In this document: piece by piece, positions 25,032-35,254 of the stretch
How positions within the stretch are numbered: the stretch's first letter is position 1
How the letters are laid out: every line of letters begins with the position of its first letter
Source of the DNA: Herbinix hemicellulosilytica
GTDB lineage: Bacteria > Bacillota > Clostridia > Lachnospirales > Lachnospiraceae
Direction of reading: 5' to 3'
NCBI RefSeq assembly: GCF_002904165.1
Contig: NZ_CVTD020000010.1
Location: 1 to 64,000, forward strand
DNA: 64,000 nucleotides
Program-made: the position numbers and the translations under genes
The notes under the pieces: model-generated
The model's database searches: none
Seen by the model: the letters and a program-made list of their open reading frames with translations, nothing else
What the model was told of the DNA's origin: nothing

Positions 25032-28000
25032 ATGAGACCACCTAAGGTTTTAGATAATAAAAAGTATAGGGTTATAGATGAGTTAAAGGCGGAATTACGT
25101 AAAGGTTCAAAGTTATCAATCATATCAGCTTACTTTACCATCTATGCTTATGAAGAACTTAAAAAGGAACTTAGTAAGATAGATAGTATGAGGTTCATTT
25201 TTACCGAGCCTACTTTTGTACGTAAGGACCAGGAGCTTTATAGGGAATATTACATAGTTCGTCACCCTGAAAAAAAGATATCTGGCAATGAATTTGAAAT
25301 AAAGCTTAGAAATGAAATGAAGCAGGCGGCCATAGCCAAGGAATGTGCCGAGTGGCTGGAAAAGAAAGCAGAAATAAAATCTCTAAGACGGCCAAATCCT
25401 GCTCAGCCAAGACTGGTTTATATAGAAAATCCTGAAGATAATGTCTCAATAAATGGCACTGTGGACTTTACTACTGATGGTCTAGGTATCACTTCATCCA
25501 ATAGATTAGACAGTAACGTGTGCTTGTACGGCAAAGAGTATACTATTGGTTTTTTACAAGCCTTTAATGAATTGTGGGAGGATGATACTGCTGTTCAAGA
25601 TGTTAAAGAAAAAGTTCTTGAGCAAATACGAATTCTTTATAAAGAAAATACTCCTGAGTTCATTTACTTTGTTACTCTTTACAATATCTTCTATGATTAT
25701 CTTGATGAGCTTACCGAGGATAACATTGTTAAAAGCCGTACAGGCTTTAAGGAGACCCTAATCTGGAATAAACTATATAAATTCCAGAAAGATGCTGTTA
25801 TGGGTGCAATTGATAAGCTTGAGAAGTACAATGGCTGCATTATAGCTGACAGTGTGGGACTTGGAAAAACTTTTACTGCACTGGCTGTAATTAAATACTA
25901 CGAACTCAGAAACGATAGGGTTCTTGTACTAGTGCCTAAGAAACTTCGTGAAAACTGGACCATTTATACCCAAAATGATAAACGCAATATTTTTGCTGCG
26001 GACAGGTTTAATTACGATGTTCTAAACCACACTGACCTTAGTAGGACAAGCGGCTATTCCGGTGAAATTAACCTTGTCACTTTAAACTGGTCAAACTATG
26101 ATCTTGTCGTAATAGATGAGAGTCACAACTTTAGGAATAATCCACCGGTGAAAGGGCGTGTAACTCGTTATCAGCGCTTGATGAATGATATTATAAAATC
26201 CGGTGTTAAAACAAAGGTGCTTATGCTGTCAGCAACCCCTGTGAACAACCGGATGAATGATATCAAGAACCAAATCGCTTTTATAACTGAGGGCAGGGAT
26301 GATGCCTTCAAGGATGTGGGTCTTGATAGTATTGAATTTATTCTTAGGAAAGCGCAAACCGTATTCAATAGATGGTCTGAACTTCCTGAACATGAAAGAA
26401 CAACTGAAACATTTGTCAACATGATGGATACAGATTATTTTAAGCTCCTAGATACGGTAACTATTGCCCGTTCCAGAAAGCATATAGAAAAATATTATAA
26501 CTTAGAGGAGATAGGCAAGTTTCCCACCAGACTACCCCCTGAGAACAGATATCCGGCAATTGATGCCAAAGGCGAGTTCCCACCTATTGAAGATATAAAT
26601 AGACTTATAAAAAAACTTACCTTGTGTATCTATTCACCTTTGGCCTATGTGCTTCCTGAAAAAAGAGCTGCTTATGAAGATAAATACGATATGGTAGTAG
26701 GCTCAAACAAAAGTATCTTTAGACAGATAGATAGGGAGCAAAGCTTAGTCGGACTTATGCGTGTAAATATTTTAAAAAGATTGGAAAGCTCCATCAATTC
26801 CTTTGCGATAACTGTTGAGAATATTCTCCACAAAATAGATAAGGCTCTCGAAGCCATAGAACAAAGGCAATTTGACTATGATGCGGAATTGGATATCAAT
26901 GATATTGATATAGACGACCCGGAGCTTGAAAGCCTCATGTTCGGCAACAATGTAAAGGTATTGCTCCAAGATATGGACCTTATCAAGTGGAAACAAGACA
27001 TACTGGCCGATAAGGACAAGCTGGAAACTATTTTATTGGAAGCTATGATTGTTACGCCAGAAAGGGACGCGAAGCTAATTGAACTTAGAACCCTTATAGA
27101 AAGCAAAATACGAAATCCAATAAACCCTGGAAACAAAAAGGTTATTGTATTTACTGCATTTGCTGATACAGCCAGATATTTATATGAGAATTTGGCCGAT
27201 TATTTTGCTAAAAAAGGTATCTATTCCGCAATTGTAACAGGAAGTGGTGATAATCATTCCAATTTGCCCATACCAAAAGAATTGAGAAAATCGATTAAAA
27301 TATCAGATATAAATACTATATTGACCTTGTTCTCTCCTATCTCGAAGGAGTGTTCTAAGATATATCCAGAAGTTAATGAGTATATAGATATACTTATTGC
27401 TACCGATTGTGTATCTGAAGGCCAGAACCTACAAGACTGCGATTATTTGATAAATTACGATATTCATTGGAATCCGGTCAGAATTATACAACGGTTCGGG
27501 CGTATTGACCGTATAGGCTCAAAAAACCAATCAATCAAATTAGTAAACTTTTGGGCTACCAAGGACTTGGACGAGTACATAAACCTCCAGCAGCGTGTCA
27601 GAGGCAGGATGGTTTTATTGGATGTGTCTGCCACAGGTGAGGAAAATATTATAGAAACAGACTCTGGCAAAGAGATGAGAGACCTCGAATACCGTAAGAA
27701 GCAGCTTGAAAGGTTGCAGAAAGAGGTTGTGGACTTAGAGGATATATCGGGAGGTATATCGATAACAGACCTGACCTTTAATGATTTTAAGATTGAACTT
27801 ATGGAATATATGAAAACCAATAGAAAGCTTTTAGATGAAGCACCAAATGGAATGTATGCTGTTGCAAAGATAGACGAAAGCGTAAAAGATACTATAAAGC
27901 CAGGAGTGATTTTTACCCTTAGACAAGTCAAAGGGAAACAGCAAAGCAAAGAGCAGAACCCTTTATTTCCCTACTATATGGTTTATATCGCAGATGATGG

Positions 28001-28310
28001 GGAGGTAAAGTTATCTTTCCTTCATGCTAAGAAGATACTAGATTTTTATAAAAAACTATGTTCCGGACAAAAAGAAGTATTTAAAGAGTTGGTAGAGGAG
28101 TTTAATAAAGAGACCAATGATGGTCGTAAAATGAAACATTATTCCGATTTGTTGGAAACTTCTATTGAAAACATTATAGGCAAGAAGCAGGAGATTGGAG
28201 TGGCCAGCCTCTTTAGCAAAGGAGGTACCACCATGCCTAAAAGAACCTTTGATGGTATTGAGGATTTTGAACTGATTACATTTTTGGTTATAAAGGGTTT
28301 GGGGGAATAG
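25032..28310 (+). CDS. SNF2-like helicase with N-terminal PLD-like domain
   Basis: The 1092-residue protein starts with a phospholipase D-like region (about residues 10-200). Its signature block VSINGTVDFTTDGLGITSSN is present, but the usual His-x-Lys is not, so the nuclease site may be dead. The SNF2/SF2 motor follows: ADSVGLGKTFTALAV, VIDESHNFRN, LSATPVNNRMND and SEGQNLQDCDYLINYD with IIQRFGRIDRIGS. A coiled, charged tail ends it. In restriction operons such proteins probably translocate on DNA or remodel complexes. Eight bases or fewer separate it from both neighbours, indicating one operon with DUF4391, Mod and Res. Confidence 0.88.
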   Translation: MRPPKVLDNKKYRVIDELKAELRKGSKLSIISAYFTIYAYEELKKELSKIDSMRFIFTEPTFVRKDQELYREYYIVRHPEKKISGNEFEIKLRNEMKQAAIAKECAEWLEKKAEIKSLRRPNPAQPRLVYIENPEDNVSINGTVDFTTDGLGITSSNRLDSNVCLYGKEYTIGFLQAFNELWEDDTAVQDVKEKVLEQIRILYKENTPEFIYFVTLYNIFYDYLDELTEDNIVKSRTGFKETLIWNKLYKFQKDAVMGAIDKLEKYNGCIIADSVGLGKTFTALAVIKYYELRNDRVLVLVPKKLRENWTIYTQNDKRNIFAADRFNYDVLNHTDLSRTSGYSGEINLVTLNWSNYDLVVIDESHNFRNNPPVKGRVTRYQRLMNDIIKSGVKTKVLMLSATPVNNRMNDIKNQIAFITEGRDDAFKDVGLDSIEFILRKAQTVFNRWSELPEHERTTETFVNMMDTDYFKLLDTVTIARSRKHIEKYYNLEEIGKFPTRLPPENRYPAIDAKGEFPPIEDINRLIKKLTLCIYSPLAYVLPEKRAAYEDKYDMVVGSNKSIFRQIDREQSLVGLMRVNILKRLESSINSFAITVENILHKIDKALEAIEQRQFDYDAELDINDIDIDDPELESLMFGNNVKVLLQDMDLIKWKQDILADKDKLETILLEAMIVTPERDAKLIELRTLIESKIRNPINPGNKKVIVFTAFADTARYLYENLADYFAKKGIYSAIVTGSGDNHSNLPIPKELRKSIKISDINTILTLFSPISKECSKIYPEVNEYIDILIATDCVSEGQNLQDCDYLINYDIHWNPVRIIQRFGRIDRIGSKNQSIKLVNFWATKDLDEYINLQQRVRGRMVLLDVSATGEENIIETDSGKEMRDLEYRKKQLERLQKEVVDLEDISGGISITDLTFNDFKIELMEYMKTNRKLLDEAPNGMYAVAKIDESVKDTIKPGVIFTLRQVKGKQQSKEQNPLFPYYMVYIADDGEVKLSFLHAKKILDFYKKLCSGQKEVFKELVEEFNKETNDGRKMKHYSDLLETSIENIIGKKQEIGVASLFSKGGTTMPKRTFDGIEDFELITFLVIKGLGE

Positions 28311-28312
28311 CT

Positions 28313-29038
28313 ATGGATGATTACAATTTTTTGAACATCCCTGATAGCTGCTTTATCGGTAGTACAATATACAAAAAGCTCTTTTATGAAAATACTAATA
28401 TGTCTTCCAGTGATAAGCATTTGTTTACAGATATCATAAACAAGATAGTATGGCTCTACTGCCTTAAACCTGAAACGATAAATATACCGGTTTATAAGGA
28501 TGAAGTAAGAGAATATCCGGAGATTGAAGTTATAGAAGTTATTTTAAATAAAGAATATGGGCTTAACAGAATAGCTGAGATTATTATGAAGACTATCCCC
28601 TACCCTATGCTGCTGATTTTTAAGCTGGAAGATAAAATACGGTTTTATATGGCTCACCAGAGGACAAGCCAAAGTGACAGCAGCAAGAATACCATTGAGG
28701 AATTTATCTCTACTGACTGGTTAAGGAATGATAGTGCTTTATTCGCTAAGCTTGATATAAAGCAAATGAGGTTTACAAACTTCTATACACTTTATAGTGA
28801 TATAGTTGACGCTATCAGTATTTATAACCTATCAGCCATTATGCCGACAGATGACACTATAACAGGTGCCAAGGCACGAGAACTTTTGGCTAAGATAGAA
28901 GACATAGAACAAAAAATAATAAGTTTGAGGTTTAAATTTAAGAAGGAAACCCAGTTTAACCGCAAAATGGAGCTAAATATAGAGATTAAGAGATTAGAAC
29001 AGAGTAAAAATAAATTGCTTGGAGGCGATGACGAATGA
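28313..29038 (+). CDS. DUF4391-family protein
   Basis: The 241-residue protein opens FLNIPDSCFIGSTIYKKLFY and carries VEVILNKEYGLNRI-like and KTIPYPMLLIFKLEDKIRFY blocks typical of DUF4391 proteins found with SNF2 helicases and type III methylases. The C-terminal 55 residues are a likely coiled coil (LLAKIEDIEQKIISLRFKFK). The function is unknown; it may bridge the helicase and the methylase. It overlaps mod by 4 bases (ATGA). Confidence 0.78.
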   Translation: MDDYNFLNIPDSCFIGSTIYKKLFYENTNMSSSDKHLFTDIINKIVWLYCLKPETINIPVYKDEVREYPEIEVIEVILNKEYGLNRIAEIIMKTIPYPMLLIFKLEDKIRFYMAHQRTSQSDSSKNTIEEFISTDWLRNDSALFAKLDIKQMRFTNFYTLYSDIVDAISIYNLSAIMPTDDTITGAKARELLAKIEDIEQKIISLRFKFKKETQFNRKMELNIEIKRLEQSKNKLLGGDDE

Positions 29039-30882
29039 TAGAAACAATACTTACGGGCAAAACCCCGGATATAGGGGAAGAAAATATCAAGAAGTTAATG
29101 ACCATGTTTCCTGAAGTTGTTACAGAGGGAAAGGTAGATTTTGAAAAGCTGAAACAGGTTTTAGGTGAATATGTAGATGATAGTAACGAACGTTTCAACT
29201 TTACTTGGAACGGTAAAGGGCTAGCTTTGCGTTTATCCCAAACACCTTCACTGGGAACGTTAAGACCATGTAAAGAAGAAAGTAAAAACTGGGATACGAC
29301 CCAGAACCTTTACATAGAAGGTGATAATCTTGAGGTATTGAAGCTTTTGCAAAAGTGCTACTATGGTAAAGTAAAAATGATATACATAGACCCACCTTAT
29401 AACACAGGAAAAGACTTTGTTTATAAGGACGATTTTCATGACAACCTTGAGAATTACAAGAGAATTACAGGGCAAGTAGATGGCAATGGCAAGCCGATAA
29501 GCACAAATACAGAAACCAGTGGTCGTTATCATACCGACTGGCTGAATATGATGTACCCAAGGCTTAGGCTTGCAAGGAATTTGCTTGCTGATGATGGGGT
29601 TATTTTTATTAGTATTGATGATAATGAAGTAGAAAACTTGAAAAAAATTTGTAATGAAATATTTGGAGAGAGTAATTTTATTGGATGCTTTTTATGGAAG
29701 AAAAAAAGTACTTCAACAAATGTCGCAAATGCTTTAGTCAGTCCCCAAGTAGATTATCAACTATGTTATGGTAAAAAAGTATCACCACAGAGTCTTAACA
29801 GACGTGAGACTACAACTAATCAAAGAGAATATCCGTTTGAAGACGAAAATGGAAAATATAGAACGACAATAATTGAAAAGAAAGACTCGGGTGATTATGC
29901 AAGAGAAACAATGAAATATCCGATATTGGGAATATATCCACGCGACGGGAAACGTTGGCAAATTGGGGAAAAAACCGCACGCGAATATGAAAGGGCCAAC
30001 AGATTTCTCATTGATAACGGGATTGTAAAATTAAAAATATACGAAAAAGATGACAAATCTACATTTTCAGCAAATCCTACTTTACTTGTAGATTTGGGCA
30101 GCACAGACAGTGCAAATAAAGAAACCAATGTAGAATTATTTGGGCGAGAGGAGTTGTTTCCAAACCCAAAACCAACAAAGTTGTTATTGCATTTACTTAA
30201 GATGGGAACTAACAATGATTCGATAGTTCTTGACTTTTTTTCTGGCTCTGCCACTACCGCCCATGCTGTAATGCAGCTTAATGCCGAAGACGGTGGCAAT
30301 CGTAGATTTATTATGGTTCAGCTTCCTGAGCCAACTGAGGAAAATAGCGAAGCCTACAAGGCAGGCTATAAAAACATTTGTGAGATAGGCATAGAGCGTA
30401 TCCGCCGTGCCGGTGAAAAAATCAAAGAAGAATATAAAGACAAAGAGGGTATAGAAAACCTTGATATTGGCTTTAAGGTGTTTAAGCTTGACACTTCTAA
30501 TATCAGAAAATGGCAGCCGGATTATGATAATTTAGAGCAATCTTTAATGGACTATGTGGACAATTTTGTGGAAGGCAGGACGGAATTTGATGTTGTTTAT
30601 GAGATAATGCTTAAATATGGTCTTGACCTGACTTATCCAGTTGATGAGTTTACGATTGCCGGTAAGAAAGTCTATTCTATTGGCTATGGTATGCTTATGA
30701 TTTGCCTTGATAATGAGATTACAACAGAGGTTGCTAAGGGTATTTTGACAAAAATAAAAGAATTATCACCTGAAAGCAGCAGAGTTGTATTTAAGGATAA
30801 TGGATTTAAGTCAGACAGTAACAAGACCAATATCAAGGAAATACTTAAATCCGGCGGAATTGAAGAATTCATTACAATATAG
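29035..30882 (+). CDS. mod: Type III restriction-modification methyltransferase (Mod)
   Basis: The 615-residue protein has the beta-class N6-adenine methylase order. Motif IV is IYIDPPYNTGKDFVY (about residue 120), followed by DWLNMMYPRLRLAR. A central variable target-recognition region lies at about residues 225-370, and motif I VLDFFSGSATTAHAVMQ comes late. Length and order match type III Mod. It methylates one strand of a short asymmetric site and guides Res. The site cannot be read from sequence. It overlaps DUF4391 and is 16 bases before res. Confidence 0.93.
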   Translation: MIETILTGKTPDIGEENIKKLMTMFPEVVTEGKVDFEKLKQVLGEYVDDSNERFNFTWNGKGLALRLSQTPSLGTLRPCKEESKNWDTTQNLYIEGDNLEVLKLLQKCYYGKVKMIYIDPPYNTGKDFVYKDDFHDNLENYKRITGQVDGNGKPISTNTETSGRYHTDWLNMMYPRLRLARNLLADDGVIFISIDDNEVENLKKICNEIFGESNFIGCFLWKKKSTSTNVANALVSPQVDYQLCYGKKVSPQSLNRRETTTNQREYPFEDENGKYRTTIIEKKDSGDYARETMKYPILGIYPRDGKRWQIGEKTAREYERANRFLIDNGIVKLKIYEKDDKSTFSANPTLLVDLGSTDSANKETNVELFGREELFPNPKPTKLLLHLLKMGTNNDSIVLDFFSGSATTAHAVMQLNAEDGGNRRFIMVQLPEPTEENSEAYKAGYKNICEIGIERIRRAGEKIKEEYKDKEGIENLDIGFKVFKLDTSNIRKWQPDYDNLEQSLMDYVDNFVEGRTEFDVVYEIMLKYGLDLTYPVDEFTIAGKKVYSIGYGMLMICLDNEITTEVAKGILTKIKELSPESSRVVFKDNGFKSDSNKTNIKEILKSGGIEEFITI

Positions 30883-30898
30883 GGAGGTATGGTCTAAA

Positions 30899-33880
30899 AT
30901 GAAGCTGAAATTTGATAAAAACCTAGAATACCAACAGCAGGCCATTGCTTCCGTTGTGGATTTGTTTAGAGGCCAAACGCCTATGCATACTAATTTTACC
31001 GTATCGGCTTATAATGGACAAATAGGCCTGTTTGATACAGAAAACGGTATAGGCAACAGGCTTGAACTGGATGAAGAAGAAATACTTAAGAATTTACAAG
31101 AAGTTCAGCTTAGAAATGGCCTGCCACAAACAAAGTATCTAAAAGCCGGCGAGTATGATTTTGATATAGAGATGGAAACCGGTACAGGTAAGACCTATGT
31201 TTATTTAAGGACAATTTTTGAACTCCATAAAAACTATGGGTTTTCCAAGTTTATTATTGTTGTTCCCAGCATTGCCATTAAAGAAGGTGTGTATAAAACC
31301 TTACAGATTACAGAGGAACATTTTAAGGAATTATATGATAATACAATTTACCACTACTTCATATATGACAGCAGCAAGCTGGAACAGGTAAGAAGCTTTG
31401 CGGTGAGCGATAATATTGAGATTATGGTTATAAACATTGACGCTTTTAGGAAGAGTTTTACAGACCCTACTAAGGAAAATAAGGCCAATATTATTCATAG
31501 GACAAATGACAGGTTAAACGGTATGAAGCCTATTGAGCTTATTCAGGAGACCAGACCCATCGTTATTATAGACGAGCCACAATCTGTAGACACGACTCCT
31601 AAAGCCAAAGAGGCTATTAAATCTCTAAATCCTTTATGTATATTACGTTACTCAGCAACCCATGTGGAAAGGCACAACCTGGTTTATAAGCTTGATGCAG
31701 TAGACAGCTATAATTTAGGTCTGGTTAAACAGATAGAAGTTGCTGGGTTTACAACTAAAGACTACCACAATAAAGCCTACTTGAAGCTTTTATCTGTAGA
31801 CAATAAAAAATCTCCTATAACAGCCAAAATAGAGATGGATGTCAAAGATAGAAAAGGTGTGGTTAAACGGAAAGCGGTAACAGTTAAGCGTGGAGATGAC
31901 CTTTATGAAAAATCCGGAGGGCGTGATGTCTATGAAGGATACATTATTAGCGAAATTTATTGCGAAGTTGGGAATGAATATGTTGCCTTTACAAGTAAGC
32001 CGGATATTTTACGTATAGGTAAACCTATAGGAGATGTGGACGACCTGGCCATAAAAGAACAGCAGATTAGAAAGACAATAGAGGAGCACTTAGATAAAGA
32101 ACTGGTATTAAACAAGCTGGGAATAAAAGTGCTGAGCCTGTTCTTTATAGACCGTGTGGCAAATTATCGCTACTATGATGAAAATGGGAATCCTCAAAAG
32201 GGTATCTATGCAAAGCTCTTTGAAAAACACTATAACGACCTCATAAGACTGCCTAAGTATAATACGCTGTTTAAAGATATTGATTTAGATACCGCCGCTG
32301 AAGAAGTCCACAATGGATACTTTTCAGCAGATAGAAAAGGTGTTTTAAAAGACACTAATGGTTCTACGCGAGATGATGAGGATACTTATAACTTGATTAT
32401 GAAAGACAAGGAGCGCCTTTTATCCTTTGATACTAAACTTAGATTTATTTTCTCACACTCAGCATTACGTGAAGGTTGGGATAACCCCAATGTGTTTCAG
32501 ATATGTACCCTAAATGAAACACAGAGCGAGGTTAAAAAGCGTCAAGAGATTGGTCGTGGTTTGCGTCTTTGTGTTAATCAGGAAGGAGAACGCCAGTATG
32601 GTTCTTTTATAAACACATTGACGGTTATCGCTAATGAAAGCTATGAGGAATTTGCAGCTAAACTCCAGAAAGAATACGAAACTGAAAGCGGCATACGATT
32701 TGGCATTATTGAAACACATTTATTTGCCAATATCCTAGTAAAACAAGAGGATGGAAGCATAAAGTATTTAGGACAGGAAGCTTCGGAAGCCATATTCAAA
32801 GCATTTTTAGATAATGGCTATATTGATGAAACAGGTAAAGTGCAGGACAAGCTGAAAATTGATATAAAAGACAACAAGCTAAATATACCAGAAGATTATG
32901 AATATGTAAAAGCAGAGATTACGGCTCTTGCCAGAAAAGTATGTAGCGGACTTAATATCAAGAACAATAACGATAAAAAAGCTATTAAGCTTAATAAGCA
33001 GGTATATCTTGACCCTGAGTTTAAAGAGTTATGGGATAGGATTAAATACAAAACTACCTATTCTGTAGATTTTGATAGTGAAAAGCTAATAGATGAATGT
33101 TGTAGAGAGATGCAGAAAAGCTTATTTATAAGTTCTCCAAAGCTTATATATACGAAAGCAGGGCTTGATATTAGTGCCGGTGGCGTTGTGGCGGAAGAAT
33201 CAGATAGATATGCTGTTGCTTTGGATAACAAACAGGAAAATCTACCTGATATCATTGCCTATCTTCAAAATGAAACCAATTTAACAAGAAAAACTATTGT
33301 GGAGATACTGATAAGAAGTAATACTCTCCACCTTTTTAAGAAGAACCCTCAAAAGTATATGGAGCAGGTAGCACAAATCATCATTGCTAAAATGAGGTTA
33401 ATGATAGTTGATGGTATTAAATACACTAAGCTAGGTGATGACGAATATTACGCACAAGAACTATTTGAAAGTAAGGACAAAGAACTTATCGGCTATTTGT
33501 CCAAAAATATGATGGAAAGTAAAAAATCGGTATACGAATATGTAGTATATGATAGTGCCAACGAAGAGAAATTTGCCAGAAGCTTTGAAAACAATAGCAA
33601 AGTTAAGTTGTATGCAAAACTTCCCGGCTGGTTTACCATCCCCACTCCCTTAGGCAGCTATAATCCTGACTGGGCTGTACTAATCGATACGGATGGCAAG
33701 GATAAACTGTACTTTGTACTGGAAACCAAAGCTGATACGATGTTTGATGCCTTAAGACCAACAGAAAGAGCTAAAATTGAATGCGGGAAGAAACACTTTG
33801 AGGCTTTAGGTACTGAAGTAGGATTTGAAGATATAGATAGTTTTGAAGGATTTATAGAGGAGAAAGTAGTAGTAAAGTAG
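30899..33880 (+). CDS. res: Type III restriction endonuclease subunit (Res)
   Basis: ATG 30899 behind AGGGAGG is used; the frame is open further upstream, but that overlaps mod. The 993-residue protein has SF2 motifs METGTGKTYVYLRT (I), IIDEPQSVD (II, the DEPQ form typical of Res), LRYSATHVER (III) and SALREGWDNPNVFQI with RQEIGRGLRLCV (V-VI). The C-terminal PD-(D/E)XK nuclease is visible as YNPDWAVLIDTDGKD and LETKADT. All key residues are present, so the restriction system looks functional. Confidence 0.93.
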   Translation: MKLKFDKNLEYQQQAIASVVDLFRGQTPMHTNFTVSAYNGQIGLFDTENGIGNRLELDEEEILKNLQEVQLRNGLPQTKYLKAGEYDFDIEMETGTGKTYVYLRTIFELHKNYGFSKFIIVVPSIAIKEGVYKTLQITEEHFKELYDNTIYHYFIYDSSKLEQVRSFAVSDNIEIMVINIDAFRKSFTDPTKENKANIIHRTNDRLNGMKPIELIQETRPIVIIDEPQSVDTTPKAKEAIKSLNPLCILRYSATHVERHNLVYKLDAVDSYNLGLVKQIEVAGFTTKDYHNKAYLKLLSVDNKKSPITAKIEMDVKDRKGVVKRKAVTVKRGDDLYEKSGGRDVYEGYIISEIYCEVGNEYVAFTSKPDILRIGKPIGDVDDLAIKEQQIRKTIEEHLDKELVLNKLGIKVLSLFFIDRVANYRYYDENGNPQKGIYAKLFEKHYNDLIRLPKYNTLFKDIDLDTAAEEVHNGYFSADRKGVLKDTNGSTRDDEDTYNLIMKDKERLLSFDTKLRFIFSHSALREGWDNPNVFQICTLNETQSEVKKRQEIGRGLRLCVNQEGERQYGSFINTLTVIANESYEEFAAKLQKEYETESGIRFGIIETHLFANILVKQEDGSIKYLGQEASEAIFKAFLDNGYIDETGKVQDKLKIDIKDNKLNIPEDYEYVKAEITALARKVCSGLNIKNNNDKKAIKLNKQVYLDPEFKELWDRIKYKTTYSVDFDSEKLIDECCREMQKSLFISSPKLIYTKAGLDISAGGVVAEESDRYAVALDNKQENLPDIIAYLQNETNLTRKTIVEILIRSNTLHLFKKNPQKYMEQVAQIIIAKMRLMIVDGIKYTKLGDDEYYAQELFESKDKELIGYLSKNMMESKKSVYEYVVYDSANEEKFARSFENNSKVKLYAKLPGWFTIPTPLGSYNPDWAVLIDTDGKDKLYFVLETKADTMFDALRPTERAKIECGKKHFEALGTEVGFEDIDSFEGFIEEKVVVK

Positions 33881-34136
33881 TTCTTTTAACAGGCGCTGCA
33901 ATATTTGATAAACCAATAAGCATAAAAGAATTATTAGATGAATTGTGAGTTTCGTCTTTATTGAAAATTAATCCTTTTTAAAGTCATATAAATACCCCTT
34001 AGCAGTCTATTTTGCTAAGGGGTGTTTTTAACCATTATTTTTCGAGCGTAAGCAACTCTTCACAAGGTTTTTACAAACCGAGTCGACCAAAACCTCAAGA
34101 CTATAATTGCAAAGCGATTGTAAGCATTAAAAACAA
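33881..34136. other. Region between res and IS66
   Basis: Apart from the terminator, a short frame at about 33880-33947 (ending ISIKELLDEL) looks like a gene fragment without a start. Nothing else was identified. Confidence 0.4.
33994..34029 (+). terminator. Terminator of the type III operon
   Basis: ACCCCTTAGCA (33994-34004) pairs perfectly with TGCTAAGGGGT (34013-34023), followed by GTTTTT. Confidence 0.85.
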
Positions 34137-34261
34137 TGTATAAGGTAAACGGTAAATCACGCGTACATTCCTAAGAGCTTTATTTCGTGAGATAATGTAG
34201 TAAAAGTGTAAAAAGTTGTACAAGTTTTTACACTTAACACGAAATTTTATAGGAGGTACTT

Positions 34262-34603
34262 ATGAATACCAAATTAGTTGAAAAAGAGGTCAAACTTTCT
34301 CAATGGCGTACTCTGATTCAGGAATGTATGTCCAGTGGTCTAAAAGTTAAAGATTGGTGTATGCAAAACAATATAAGTAAGGATACTTATTACTACTGGT
34401 TAAAGAAATTACGTGAAGCCGCATGCGATTCTATAGAAACAAACTTCGTCCGTGTCCCTGAGCAGTATATATCTCATTCTTGTACTACCTCGTTTTCACC
34501 GGAGCTTACTATATCAATCGGTTCCTTAACGATTAATATTAATTCAGCAACACCACAGCATCTTATTGAAGCAACCATTCAGGCGGTAGCAAATGTTAAA
34601 TGA
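34262..34603 (+). CDS. tnpA: IS66 accessory protein TnpA
   Basis: The 113-residue protein has the N-terminal HTH wording SQWRTLIQECMSSGLKVKDW, then CMQNNISKDTYYYWLKKLR, typical of IS66 TnpA. AGGAGGTACTT precedes the ATG. It overlaps tnpB by 11 bases, the usual coupling in this family. It is required for transposition by an unclear DNA-binding role. Confidence 0.9.
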   Translation: MNTKLVEKEVKLSQWRTLIQECMSSGLKVKDWCMQNNISKDTYYYWLKKLREAACDSIETNFVRVPEQYISHSCTTSFSPELTISIGSLTININSATPQHLIEATIQAVANVK

Positions 34604-34952
34604 TGCATCAGGTTTTTCAGAGGTATACATTGCCTGTGGCTATACTGATATGAGACTTGGCATAGATGGTCTTGCAGCTATAGTAAAAAACACTTTTCAT
34701 CTGAACCCATTCCATGAGGGAGTATTATTTCTATTCTGTGGCAGGAGAACAGACAGGATTAAAGGCCTGCTTTTCGAAGGAGATGGATTTCTCCTCCTGT
34801 ATAAACGTCTTGAAAACGCACGCTTTCAGTGGCCAAGAAATGAAGCTGAAATGAAGCAGCTTACACCTCAGCAGTTTAAATGGCTGATGGAAGGTCTTGC
34901 TATTGAGCAGAAAAAGGCAATAAGAAAAATTGCACCAGTATCTATCTGTTAG
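34593..34952 (+). CDS. tnpB: IS66 accessory protein TnpB
   Basis: The 119-residue protein matches the IS66 Orf2 pattern: EVYIACGYTDMRLGIDGLAA, LFLFCGRRTDRIKGLLFEGD and GFLLLYKRLENARFQWP. Length is normal. The 3' end (APVSIC) lies about 300 bases before tnpC, a wider gap than usual. Confidence 0.92.
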   Translation: MLNDASGFSEVYIACGYTDMRLGIDGLAAIVKNTFHLNPFHEGVLFLFCGRRTDRIKGLLFEGDGFLLLYKRLENARFQWPRNEAEMKQLTPQQFKWLMEGLAIEQKKAIRKIAPVSIC

Positions 34953-35254
34953 AGTTATAGCTATTGTTGTGCAAAACAGAGAAATTTATTTTTTTAAAAT
35001 CAGTGCAAATCCAATATACAAATCTACTTATCCACAGCTTCTGTGCAGTGATGGAGCGATATCCATGATAACGTTCCATCACCTTTTTACTTCCGTGGAT
35101 AATATTATCTCAAAAAGTTTCTAAGCTCTGTTTTTTTCTTATTTTTCAGGTGTTTATCCACCGTCATAATGACGAAAGTGCCAAAATCACAAATTAGCTT
35201 TTTTTGCCGATATCGGTTATAATATAAGCATCAAAGAAGAAGGAAGTATCAGAC

